Shown: one piece after another, positions 53,749 to 62,065 of the stretch
Position numbering within the stretch: position 1 is the stretch's first letter
How the letters are laid out: each line of letters starts with the position of its first letter
Assembly: GCF_900637305.1 (NCBI RefSeq)
Contig: NZ_LR134365.1
Coordinates: forward strand, 1 to 64,000
Source: Cardiobacterium hominis
GTDB taxonomy: Bacteria > Pseudomonadota > Gammaproteobacteria > Cardiobacteriales > Cardiobacteriaceae
DNA length: 64,000 nt
Direction: 5' to 3'
The notes under the pieces: generated by a model
What the model saw: the letters and a program-made list of their open reading frames with translations, nothing else
Told to the model about the DNA's origin: nothing
Databases searched by the model: none
Position numbers and translations under genes: made by a program

Positions 53749-53764
53749 TGGCACGCCGATTTTC
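53749..53764 (+). promoter_or_regulatory. Possible sigma-54 element for the kinase-thg1 operon
   Basis: TTGGCACG is a perfect -24 box, but the sequence at -12 is TTTTC and lacks GC at the required distance. A better -12-like CTTGCA at about 53800 lacks a matching -24 box. Either the operon uses a weak sigma-54 site or another promoter. Confidence 0.3.
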
Positions 53765-53834
53765 ACCGCACCAAAACAGAGATAAAACTAGAAAACCATC
53801 TTGCAAACTGGAAAATAAGCGATACCATACCGCC

Positions 53835-54281
53835 ATGCAACTCCTCCTTTTCTGCGGCGTGCAGGCATCCGGCAAAAGCAGCTATTACAAAGCGCATTTT
53901 GCCGACACGCACATCCGCCTCAATCTCGACATGCTGCGCACGCGCCACCGCGAAGCGCTGCTCTTTCACGCCTGCCTGCAGGCAAAGCAGCCCTGCGTGA
54001 TTGACAACACCAACCCCACCGCCGCCGCGCGGGCAAAATACCTGGAGCCCGCCCGCACCGCGCATTTCCAGAGCATCGCCTATTATTTCGAGACGCCGCT
54101 CGCCGATGCGCTCGCCCGCAATGCCACGCGCAGCGGCAAAACACGCATCCCCGAACGTGGCATTATCGCCACCTACAAACAACTCGAACCGCCGACACTC
54201 GCCGAGGGCTTTGCCGCCATCTATCGCGTCCGCCTCGACCCGCAGCACGGCTATCTCACGGAGAAAATAGATGAAATTTGA
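53835..54281 (+). CDS. Small P-loop kinase (polynucleotide-kinase-like)
   Basis: A 148-residue P-loop protein with Walker A GVQASGKSS (8-16), a LNLDMLRTRHRE stretch that resembles the 5'-kinase substrate loop, CVIDNTNPTAAARAKYL as Walker B and lid, and R-rich ATRSGKTRIPERG near the end. This is the compact AAA/PNK-type kinase layout. It would phosphorylate 5'-OH RNA ends, duplicating or complementing the kinase half of the fused ligase. First gene of a three-gene operon; overlaps the Thg1 gene by 11 bp. The ATG at 53835 is the first Met with the core fold directly behind it. Confidence 0.8.
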   Translation: MQLLLFCGVQASGKSSYYKAHFADTHIRLNLDMLRTRHREALLFHACLQAKQPCVIDNTNPTAAARAKYLEPARTAHFQSIAYYFETPLADALARNATRSGKTRIPERGIIATYKQLEPPTLAEGFAAIYRVRLDPQHGYLTEKIDEI

Positions 54282-55041
54282 CGACCTCGACCGCCTGATG
54301 CGCCCTTATGAGACCGCCTACGACTTCTGCGTGCCCATGGGCAACCACATCGTCGTCCGCCTTGACGGCCGCGGCTTTACCCGCCTCACCAAAGACATCT
54401 GGCAGTTTGACGCGCCCTTTGACCCGCGCTTTCGCGACCTGATGACGCAGACCGTGGCGCACCTCATGCAATGCGGCTTCAACATTCTCTACGGCTTCAC
54501 CCAAAGCGATGAAATCTCGCTGCTTTTCCATCCTGCGGATGACACCTTCGCCCGCAAAACGCGCAAACTCGCCTCGGTGCTTGCAGGCGAAGCGAGCGCC
54601 TCCTTTACCCACCTGCACGGACAAATGGCCACCTTCGATGCCCGCGTTTGCGTGCTGCCCGGCGCGGCGCAAGTGTGGGACTACTTCCACTGGCGGCAGG
54701 AAGACGCGCACCGCAACGCCTTAAACGCGCACTGCTACTGGAAACTGCGCCAAGAAGGCGCGAGCGAACGCGACGCTGCTGCCCGCATCAGCGGTCTCAA
54801 ACTCGCAGAAAAACACGACCTGCTGCACGCGCGTGGCATCAACTACAACGACCTGCCCGCCTGGCAAAAACGCGGCATCGGCCTTTACTGGCGCGACGTC
54901 GCGCAAAGCGGCCACAACCCGCAGACCGGAGAGGCGACACAGACCACGCGCCGCCGCCTCATCACCGATTTGGAACTACCCTACAAAGAAGACTACCGCC
55001 GCTTCCTGCAAGGAATGACAGCGGTTGCCGCGCAGTTATGA
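54271..55041 (+). CDS. Thg1-like 3'-5' RNA polymerase
   Basis: A 256-residue member of the Thg1/TLP family. Metal-binding aspartates are seen in VVRLDGRGFTRLTK (Asp32) and GFTQSDEISLLF (Asp80); HINYND-like GINYNDLPAWQKRG and the length fit. Eukaryotic Thg1 adds G-1 to tRNA-His; bacterial Thg1-like proteins repair 5'-truncated tRNAs by template-directed 3'-5' addition. Bacterial tRNA-His does not need Thg1, so a repair role is likely here. It is sandwiched between the kinase and the HEAT protein with overlapping ends (11 and 4 bp), a strict operon. Confidence 0.92.
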   Translation: MKFDDLDRLMRPYETAYDFCVPMGNHIVVRLDGRGFTRLTKDIWQFDAPFDPRFRDLMTQTVAHLMQCGFNILYGFTQSDEISLLFHPADDTFARKTRKLASVLAGEASASFTHLHGQMATFDARVCVLPGAAQVWDYFHWRQEDAHRNALNAHCYWKLRQEGASERDAAARISGLKLAEKHDLLHARGINYNDLPAWQKRGIGLYWRDVAQSGHNPQTGEATQTTRRRLITDLELPYKEDYRRFLQGMTAVAAQL

Positions 55042-55703
55042 ACACGATACCCGACTACCCTGGTCTCACCCGCCTGCTCACGCCACTTGCCGACCCGGTG
55101 CGCGCTGTGCAAATGCAGGCGTACATGAAAAACCGCTTTCCGTTTCTCGGCATCCCCAAACCGCAGCTCAAAGCAGCGCTCAAGCCGCACCTGAAAGCCG
55201 CCGTGCGTGAACCCATTGATTGGCAAACGATAGATGCCTGCTGGCAGGCGGATGCGCGCGAATACCAATACGCCGCACTGGAACTTCTGCGCGCCGCACA
55301 AAAACAACTCACCGCGGACGACCTCCCGTGCCTGCACTGCCTCATCACGACAAAATCGTGGTGGGACACTATCGACGTTCTCGACCGCATCGTCGGCGAC
55401 ATTGCCCTGCGTCATCCCGAAATTCACCCAACCATTCTGCAATGGAGTACAGATGAGAATATCTGGCTGCGCCGCATTGCCATTGACCACCAATTACTGC
55501 GCAAAGAAAAAACCAATACTACTCTGCTCGCCCAAATCCTCGATAACAACCTCGGGCAAAGCGAATTTTTTATCAACAAGGCTATCGGCTGGGCATTGCG
55601 CGATTACAGCAAAACGAATACCGAATGGGTGCGGGAATATATTGAAAGCCGCCGCGAAAAAATGGCAGCGCTGAGTATCAGGGAAGCGAGTAAATATCTC
55701 TAA
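55038..55703 (+). CDS. AlkD-like HEAT-repeat protein
   Basis: A 221-residue all-helical protein of the AlkC/AlkD DNA-alkylation-repair superfamily: MQAYMKNRFPFLGIPKPQLK, TKSWWDTIDVLDRIVG, NIWLRRIAIDHQLL and FFINKAIGWALRDYSKT are typical, including the Trp/Asp residues around the nucleobase-facing concave surface. AlkD removes alkylated bases. Its fusion into an RNA-repair operon (ATGA overlap with thg1) raises the possibility that it recognises damaged RNA or acts as scaffold; this is inference. Confidence 0.85.
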   Translation: MNTIPDYPGLTRLLTPLADPVRAVQMQAYMKNRFPFLGIPKPQLKAALKPHLKAAVREPIDWQTIDACWQADAREYQYAALELLRAAQKQLTADDLPCLHCLITTKSWWDTIDVLDRIVGDIALRHPEIHPTILQWSTDENIWLRRIAIDHQLLRKEKTNTTLLAQILDNNLGQSEFFINKAIGWALRDYSKTNTEWVREYIESRREKMAALSIREASKYL

Positions 55704-55767
55704 AAATAGGGCGGTTATATGCTTGCATCGTAATCCAATAAAAACCGCAAAATTGTTGGGGCTCTCT

Positions 55768-55923
55768 CTAATCCAACCATTTACCTTCATCCTCAGCATC
55801 AAGGGCTTTCAGCAAATCCTCCGGTATTGCAAAATGCTACACCTCACCACGCCGTGCCGCTTCCATCGTCGTTATCGTAATTTCATTTGGTAGATTGACT
55901 GAACACAAAGCAGGCCGATTCAT
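55768..55923 (-). pseudogene. Remnant of a RelB/DinJ-like antitoxin
   Basis: From the ATG at 55923 the frame reads SVNLPNEITITTMEAARRGE, then an amber codon (55837-55839) where Gln is expected, then HFAIPEDLLKALDAEDEGKW. This is the C-terminal, toxin-binding half of RelB/DinJ-type antitoxins. The DNA-binding half and the toxin are missing. The rest of 55704-55992 holds nothing recognised. Confidence 0.6.
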
Positions 55924-55992
55924 CAATGATTTCCGAATTAAAAATGTCCCGATAGTGTAAGAACAAAATCCATCCATATCCACCCACACCAC

Positions 55993-57594
55993 ATGACTAA
56001 AAAAACCCGCGTCGTTATCAGCTTCCTCGGCACCCAACTCGACTCCGGCAACGGTGAAGGCCGCTGGCACAAATGGCGGCCGAACGTCGCCATGAACCAG
56101 CGCAGCGACCTCACCCTCGACCGCATCGAACTGTTTTACGCCGACAAATACCGGCCGCTCGCCGACCAAGTACGCACCGACATCCGCGACCGCGCGCCGC
56201 ATACCGCCGTCAATCTCGTGCAGATGGAACTCGCCAACCCCTGGGATTTCAGCGAAGTCTATACCCGCCTGCACGACTGGGCGGCAAGCTATCCCTTTGA
56301 CACCGAAAAAGAAGAATACTGGGTACACATCACCACCGGCACGCACGTCGCGCAAATCTGCCTCTTTCTCCTCGTCGAATCGCGGCAAATCCCCGGCGTC
56401 CTGCTGCAAACCGCGCCGCCGAAAAACCAAAAACGGCAAATGGCGCGCGGCGACGTCGGCACTTACGAAGTCATCGACCTTGACCTTGCCCGCTACGACC
56501 CACTCGCCGCCCGCCTCGCTGCGGTGCGCGACGACGCCGTGCGCTACCTGAAAAGCGGCATCGCCACGCGCAACGTGGCGTTTAACCGCATGATTGCCGA
56601 AATCGAGCAAGTCGCGCTCAACTCGCCCTCCCCTATCCTGCTCACCGGCCCGACCGGCGCGGGCAAATCCATGTTGGCGCGGCGGATTTACGAGCTAAAA
56701 AAAGCGCGGCACCAGGTGCGCGGCATCTTTGTCGATGTGAACTGTGCCACCCTGCGCGGCGACGGTGCGGCGTCTGCCCTCTTTGGCCACAAAAAAGGCG
56801 CGTTTACCGGCGCGGTGGAAAAGCGCGATGGCTACCTGAAAAGCGCCGATGGCGGCGTGCTTTTCCTTGACGAAATCGGCGAACTGGGGCTGGACGAACA
56901 GGCGATGCTGTTGAAAGCGCTGGAAGAAAAACGCTTCTACCCCGTCGGCAGCGACCAGGAAAGCGAAAGCCACTTCCAGCTGATTGCCGGTACCAACCGC
57001 GACCTGCGCGCGGACGTGCGCGAAGGGCGTTTCCGCGAAGACCTCTACGCGCGCATCAACATCTGGAACTACCCGCTGCCGGCACTCGCTGAGCGGCGCG
57101 AAGACATCGAGCCGAACATCAGCCACCAACTTGCCCTCGCCTCGCAGGAACTTGGCCGCACCACCCGCTTCAACAAAGAAGCGCAAGCCGCCTACCTCGC
57201 TTATGCCCTCTCGCCGCAGGCAAGCTGGCGCGGCAACTTCCGCGACTTGGCGGCGAGCATCATGCGCCTTGCCACGTTGGCGCCGCAGGGACGCATTACC
57301 CGCGAACTGGTGGACGCCGAAATCGCCCGCCTGCAATACCTGTGGCAGGACGAGCGCCCCACCACGACCGCCCTGCCCGCCGCCATCAACGCCGACGAAC
57401 TTGACCTGTTCGAGCGCCTGCAACTGGAAGCGGTGATTAACATCTGCCGTCAGCACAAAAGCCTCGCCGCCGCGGGGCGCACGCTCTATAACGCCTCGCG
57501 CGAACAGCTCGCCAAACCCAACGACAGCGACCGCCTGCGCAAATACTTGCAAAAATACGGCCTCACCTGGGCGGATGTGCAGGACGACGCATAA
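55993..57594 (+). CDS. rtcR: RtcR, sigma-54-dependent activator of RNA repair
   Basis: A 533-residue regulator. Residues 1-180 are the RtcR/CARF-type sensor (VVISFLGTQLDSG, YWVHITTGTHVAQICLFLL). The AAA+ domain has Walker A TGPTGAGKS (about 217-225), the sigma-54 contact loop GAFTGA (about 270), VLFLDEIGEL and the arginine-finger region. A C-terminal DNA-binding part has CRQHKSLAAAGRTLYN and SDRLRKYLQKYGLTW. In enterobacteria RtcR is triggered by RNA with 2',3'-cyclic phosphate ends and switches on rsr-yrlBA-rtcBA. It lies downstream of the thg1 operon and is expected to drive both operons of the locus. Confidence 0.95.
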   Translation: MTKKTRVVISFLGTQLDSGNGEGRWHKWRPNVAMNQRSDLTLDRIELFYADKYRPLADQVRTDIRDRAPHTAVNLVQMELANPWDFSEVYTRLHDWAASYPFDTEKEEYWVHITTGTHVAQICLFLLVESRQIPGVLLQTAPPKNQKRQMARGDVGTYEVIDLDLARYDPLAARLAAVRDDAVRYLKSGIATRNVAFNRMIAEIEQVALNSPSPILLTGPTGAGKSMLARRIYELKKARHQVRGIFVDVNCATLRGDGAASALFGHKKGAFTGAVEKRDGYLKSADGGVLFLDEIGELGLDEQAMLLKALEEKRFYPVGSDQESESHFQLIAGTNRDLRADVREGRFREDLYARINIWNYPLPALAERREDIEPNISHQLALASQELGRTTRFNKEAQAAYLAYALSPQASWRGNFRDLAASIMRLATLAPQGRITRELVDAEIARLQYLWQDERPTTTALPAAINADELDLFERLQLEAVINICRQHKSLAAAGRTLYNASREQLAKPNDSDRLRKYLQKYGLTWADVQDDA

Positions 57595-57669
57595 ACGCCG
57601 CCTGTATAACCCTGCCTTCAGCCCCGCAACTCCCGTACAATAACGCCTCCCAAGCCAACCACCCCCCGC

Positions 57670-59166
57670 ATGAACCTCGCCACCACCTACACCCGCGCCC
57701 CCCTGAGCATGCACGCGCCGCTGGTGCGGGTCGAAGTCCACCTTGCCAGCGGCCTGCCGGCGATGACCCTCGTCGGCCTGCCGGAAAAAGCCGTCAAAGA
57801 AAGCAAAGACCGCGTTCGCGCCGCCATCTTGAACAGCGGCTTCGAATTTCCGGCAAAACACATCACCATCAACCTCGCCCCGGCAGAACTGCCAAAAGAC
57901 GGCGCGCGCTACGACCTCGCCATCGCGCTCGGCATCCTCGCCGCTTCCGGACAAATCCCGCCAGACGCCACCGCCGCGCACGAATACCACGGCGAACTCG
58001 CCTTGAGCGGCCAACTGCGCCCGGTGAGCGGCATCCTGCCCTGCGCGCTCGCCGCTACAGACGCCCGCCGCGACATCATCACCGCACCGGAAAACCACCA
58101 CGAAGCCGCGCTGGTCGCCGCGGACAACACCCACAGCGCGGGCAGCCTCGCCGAAATCGCCGCCATCCTGCACGGCCAGCGCGACTGGCCCGCGCCGCCC
58201 GCCGCCGCCCTGCGCCCACCACGCCAATACCCCGACTACGCCGACGTCATCGGCCAGCACCAGGCAAAACGCGCCCTGCTCGTCGCCGCCGCCGGTGGCC
58301 ATCACGTGCTGATGAGCGGCCCGCCCGGCACCGGTAAATCCATGCTGGCGCAGCGCTTCCCCGGTATCCTGCCCGCGATGAACGATGCAGAGGCCATCGA
58401 AAGCGCCGCCATCCGCTCGCTTGCCGGAGGCGGCTTCAACCCCGCCGACTGGCGGCAGCGCCCCTACCGCGCGCCACACCACAGCAGCTCCGCCACCGCG
58501 CTGGTTGGCGGCGGCTCCATCCCCAAACCGGGCGAAATCAGCCTTGCCCACCACGGCGTCCTCTTCCTCGACGAACTGCCCGAATTCGACCGCCGCGTCC
58601 TCGAAATGCTGCGCGAACCGCTGGAAAACGGCCACATCACCATCAGCCGCGCCGCGATGAAAAGCGACTTCCCCGCGCGCTTCCAACTCATCGCCGCCAT
58701 GAACCCCTGCCCCTGCGGCTACCACGGCGACCCCGAACGCGCCTGCAGCGACACCCCCGACCAAATCGCACGTTACCGCCAAAAAATCTCCGGACCGCTG
58801 CTCGACCGCATCGACATCCACCTCACCGTCGCCCGCCTGACACCCGCACAACTGCGCGCGCAGCACAGCCCCGGCGAAACCAGCGCCCACCTGCGCGCAC
58901 AAAGCGAAGCGGCGCGCGCCATCCAGCTGCGCCGCCAGGGAGGCGCCAACGCCGAATTAAGCGGACGCGCGCTCAACCAACACCTGCACGCCGAAGCAGA
59001 CGTCCTGCCACTACTTGACCGCGCCGCCGAACGCATGCACCTCTCCATGCGCAGCTACCAGCGCATCCTCAAAGTCGCGCGCACCATCGCCGACCTCGCG
59101 GACAGCAGCACCGTCAGCTGCGCGCATCTCGCCGAAGCCCTGCAATACCGCAGCGACAGCGCATGA
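57670..59166 (+). CDS. comM: ComM / YifB Mg-chelatase-like AAA+ ATPase
   Basis: A 498-residue protein. N-terminal Lon-substrate-like domain (VRVEVHLASGLPAMTLVGLP, ITINLAPAELPKDGARYDLA), AAA+ core with GPPGTGKSMLAQR, LFLDELPEF and ISRAAMKSDFPARFQL, cysteine-containing NPCPCGYHGD, and a C-terminal lid. ComM is a hexameric branch-migration helicase that extends heteroduplex in natural transformation. It overlaps recF by 4 bp. Confidence 0.93.
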   Translation: MNLATTYTRAPLSMHAPLVRVEVHLASGLPAMTLVGLPEKAVKESKDRVRAAILNSGFEFPAKHITINLAPAELPKDGARYDLAIALGILAASGQIPPDATAAHEYHGELALSGQLRPVSGILPCALAATDARRDIITAPENHHEAALVAADNTHSAGSLAEIAAILHGQRDWPAPPAAALRPPRQYPDYADVIGQHQAKRALLVAAAGGHHVLMSGPPGTGKSMLAQRFPGILPAMNDAEAIESAAIRSLAGGGFNPADWRQRPYRAPHHSSSATALVGGGSIPKPGEISLAHHGVLFLDELPEFDRRVLEMLREPLENGHITISRAAMKSDFPARFQLIAAMNPCPCGYHGDPERACSDTPDQIARYRQKISGPLLDRIDIHLTVARLTPAQLRAQHSPGETSAHLRAQSEAARAIQLRRQGGANAELSGRALNQHLHAEADVLPLLDRAAERMHLSMRSYQRILKVARTIADLADSSTVSCAHLAEALQYRSDSA

Positions 59167-60242
59167 GCCGCCTCCGCCAACTGCGGCTGGACAACCACCG
59201 CAACCTCGCCACCACCACCCTCGAACTACACCCGCGCTGCACCCTGATTAGCGGCAAAAACGGCAGCGGCAAAACCGCACTCCTCGAAGCCATCTACCTG
59301 TTGGGGCGGGGAAAATCCTTCCGCGAAAACCAGACGCGCCACCTCATCGCCCACGACCAGCCCTACCTGCGCCTCATCGCCCGCATCGAAAAAAACGGCG
59401 AAGAACACCTGCTCGGCATCGAAAAAAGCGCGCGCGAACACCGCCTGCGACTGGACGGCCAAAACCTGAAAAACCTCGCCGCCCTCGCCGCGCTCACCCC
59501 GGTACAAATCCTGAACAGCGACAACTTCGCCCACATCGACCAAGGCCCCGAACACCGCCGCCGCTACCTCGACTACGGCCTCTACTACCACGACCCCGCC
59601 TTCCTCCCCGCCTGGCAGCGCTACAACTACGCGCTGAAAAACCGCAACGCCGCGCTGCGCCAAAACTGGCGCGCCGCCGACCTCGCGCCCTGGAACCACA
59701 TCCTCGGCGAAACCGGCACACAAATCGACACCCTGCGCCGCGCCTACCTCGAAAAACTCGAAGACACCCTCAACACCTACCACGCCGAACTGGGCGGCTA
59801 TGAGCGCATCCACATCCACTACCAGCGCGGCTGGCCAGCCGGACAGCCACTCGCCGCACTGCTCGACGCCAACAACGAACGCGACGCGCTCCTCAAACAC
59901 ACCCGCGACGGCATCCACCGCGCCGACCTGCGCTACCACGCAGACGGACGCGACATCGCGCACCACTACTCGCGCGGCCAACAAAAAACCCTCATCTGCG
60001 CGCTCATCCTCGCACAAACCCGGCTCATCACCGCCGACAGCGGCACCGCGCCCATCATCCTCATCGACGACATCGCCGCCGAACTCGACCGCGCCCGCCA
60101 AGAAAAACTGCTGCAATTCCTCGCCGACAGCGACTCCCAACTCTACATCACCCACATCGACGGCGACCTCGAACTGCCGCCCGCGCTTGCCGACCACCAA
60201 CGCCTGCACATCGAAGCAGGACACATCCGCGAACACCCCTGA
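59163..60242 (+). CDS. recF: DNA replication and repair protein RecF
   Basis: A 359-residue SMC-like ATPase with Walker A SGKNGSGKT, signature YSRGQQKTLICALILAQ and Walker B IILIDDIAAELD. RecF helps load RecA at gaps. Family length and N-terminus (LRQLRLDNHRNL) are normal. It is usually beside dnaN and gyrB; here it follows comM and precedes rlmJ, an unusual setting. Confidence 0.95.
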   Translation: MSRLRQLRLDNHRNLATTTLELHPRCTLISGKNGSGKTALLEAIYLLGRGKSFRENQTRHLIAHDQPYLRLIARIEKNGEEHLLGIEKSAREHRLRLDGQNLKNLAALAALTPVQILNSDNFAHIDQGPEHRRRYLDYGLYYHDPAFLPAWQRYNYALKNRNAALRQNWRAADLAPWNHILGETGTQIDTLRRAYLEKLEDTLNTYHAELGGYERIHIHYQRGWPAGQPLAALLDANNERDALLKHTRDGIHRADLRYHADGRDIAHHYSRGQQKTLICALILAQTRLITADSGTAPIILIDDIAAELDRARQEKLLQFLADSDSQLYITHIDGDLELPPALADHQRLHIEAGHIREHP

Positions 60243-60255
60243 CCCCCGACACCCC

Positions 60256-61098
60256 ATGCTCAGCTACCGTCACGCCTACCACGCCGGCAACCATGCCGAC
60301 CTGCTCAAACACTACCTCCTCACGCGCACCCTCGCCTACTACAACCAAAAACCCAAACCCTACGACTACATCGACACCCACGCGGGCGCGGGCTACTACG
60401 ACCTCACCGCCGCCTACGCCCAAAAAAACCGCGAATACCAAAGCGGCATCGCCCGCCTGAACGCCGCCGCCCACCTGCCCGCCGCGCTCGCCGCATGGCG
60501 CGACCACATGCACGCGCACCAACCCGCACCCGACACCTACCCCGGCTCCGCCTGGATTGCCGCCCGCCTCCTGCCCGCCCCCGGCAAACTCCACCTGCAC
60601 GAACTGCACCCCGCAGACCACGCGGCGCTCACAGAAAACCTGCGCCCGCTCCGCCTTGGCCGCCGCCTGCACACCCACCGCGCGGACGGCTTTGCCGGGC
60701 TGATTGCCCTGCTACCGCCCGCGAGCCGCCGCGCCGTCATCCTCATCGACCCACCCTACGAACAAAAAAGCGACTACCAAACCACCCTCGACACCCTCGC
60801 CGCCGCATACAAACGCTTCCCCAGCGGCACCTACCTCATCTGGTACCCCTGCCTGCCGCGCGACGAAAGCCGCCACTTCCCTGCCCAACTCAACCAACAC
60901 TTCGGCGATAACTACCTGCGCGCCGAACTGCACGTGCGCGCAGAAAACGGCGCACACGGCATGTACGGCAGCGGCATGTACCTCATCAACCCGCCCTACA
61001 CCCTGCCCGCCGAACTCAAAACCACCCTGCCCGCCTTACGCGACCTCTGCGCCGAAAGCGCCGACAGCCGCATCACCCTCGACGCCCGCATCCCATAA
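60256..61098 (+). CDS. rlmJ: 23S rRNA A2030 N6-methyltransferase RlmJ
   Basis: A 280-residue enzyme, the standard length. LSYRHAYHAGNHADLLKHY at the N-terminus, THAGAGYYDL (SAM binding) and IDPPYE (catalytic DPPY) define RlmJ. It methylates A2030 of 23S rRNA. It follows recF after 13 bp. Confidence 0.95.
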   Translation: MLSYRHAYHAGNHADLLKHYLLTRTLAYYNQKPKPYDYIDTHAGAGYYDLTAAYAQKNREYQSGIARLNAAAHLPAALAAWRDHMHAHQPAPDTYPGSAWIAARLLPAPGKLHLHELHPADHAALTENLRPLRLGRRLHTHRADGFAGLIALLPPASRRAVILIDPPYEQKSDYQTTLDTLAAAYKRFPSGTYLIWYPCLPRDESRHFPAQLNQHFGDNYLRAELHVRAENGAHGMYGSGMYLINPPYTLPAELKTTLPALRDLCAESADSRITLDARIP

Positions 61099-61123
61099 AA
61101 AAGCCGCCCACCGGCGGCATTTC
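61097..61123 (+). terminator. Intrinsic terminator after rlmJ
   Basis: AAAAAAGCCGCC-CACC-GGCGGCATTTCCC; the T tract is short. Confidence 0.7.
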
Positions 61124-61434
61124 CCTTTCTCATAGGCTGTGCAAAATCGCGGAAAAGCCACTCTCTTAGCGTCCCGTATAGTGACCAAAGCAAGCAAACC
61201 ACCGATATATCCCCTCCCCCTGTGGGGAAGGGTTAGGGCGTGTTTGCATTTCAGCAGATAAGCCCCTCTCCCTCTGGGACAAACATTGCTCGCGTAGCGA
61301 CAAGTATTGCTTGCGCAGCAAGAGAGAGGGGTTGGGGTGAGGGCTGCGGAAGTGAAAAATGCAGACATCTGTTCATAAATAACACCGCTCACACCCTCCC
61401 CAACCCTCCCCCGCTGCGAACACCAAACCAGCGC
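61124..61434. repeat. REP-like intergenic repeats
   Basis: C- and G-rich stretches with GGGACAAACATTGCTCGCGT and a duplicated AAGTATTGCTTGCGCAGC, related in inverted orientation to the element at 49195-49272 (shared gtttgcatttcagc and ctcgcgtagcga). No gene is visible. Confidence 0.75.
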
Positions 61435-61917
61435 TCACTGCCCGGAAAACCAGCGCTGCAATTCCGCGCGCTCCAGCAGCCCTTCCCTGGCGGCGACAAT
61501 CTTGCCATCGCGGCCAATCAAAAAATTGGTCGGCGTGCCGCTGACGCGGTAGCGCTCGGCCGTTACCCCCAGCTGGTCGGCGGCGACCGGCACCTTCAGC
61601 TCGCGCCGCGCCGCGACCGCGCGCAGCGTCTGGCTGTCCGCGCCGTCAATATTCACCGCCAGAATATCCACCGCCTGCGGGTGTGCCGCCTGCAAACGCT
61701 GCATCTCCTGCAACTCCTGAATGCACATGCCGCAAGTCGCCGACCAGAACGTCAAAACCAGCGGCCGCGATGGATGCTCCGGCAGGCTGACCACCTCATC
61801 ATGCACGCCGATGGCGACAATCGGCGGCGCGGGCGCGCCCACTTCCGCCTTGGCAGTCTCCTCGTGATTACAGGCGGCGAGCAGCAGCGTGAGGGCGATA
61901 GCAAACGATTTTTTCAT
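61435..61917 (-). CDS. TlpA/ResA-like thioredoxin lipoprotein
   Basis: A 160-residue protein with a lipoprotein signal (IALTLLLAAC, Cys16) and a thioredoxin fold with CGMC (Cys62/Cys65) and cis-Pro loop VSGTPTNFLIGRDG. It should act as a membrane-anchored thiol reductase in the periplasm. The ATG at 61917 has GGAGG seven bases ahead; an earlier start at 62049 would add a non-signal leader. It is divergent from the copper-storage gene. Confidence 0.88.
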   Translation of the reverse strand: MKKSFAIALTLLLAACNHEETAKAEVGAPAPPIVAIGVHDEVVSLPEHPSRPLVLTFWSATCGMCIQELQEMQRLQAAHPQAVDILAVNIDGADSQTLRAVAARRELKVPVAADQLGVTAERYRVSGTPTNFLIGRDGKIVAAREGLLERAELQRWFSGQ

Positions 61918-62065
61918 GACAACCTCCGAGGTAATGGCGGCGAACCTTAGCACAATTTCCGCATCGTCGCGTGTCGTAAAAAATGACACAAAACAGGCGG
62001 ACCTGCTATATACTGCGCGCCCCTTTTCTGGGGCTAAATCATTAAACATACACAGGAAAAAATTT

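Noticed and set aside
55768-55923. Functional toxin-antitoxin system
   Set aside because: Only the tail of an antitoxin is left, with an internal stop and no toxin gene.
56695-58902. A 735-codon minus-strand frame over rtcR and comM
   Set aside because: It is a high-GC shadow of two well-recognised genes on the other strand and shows no family motifs.
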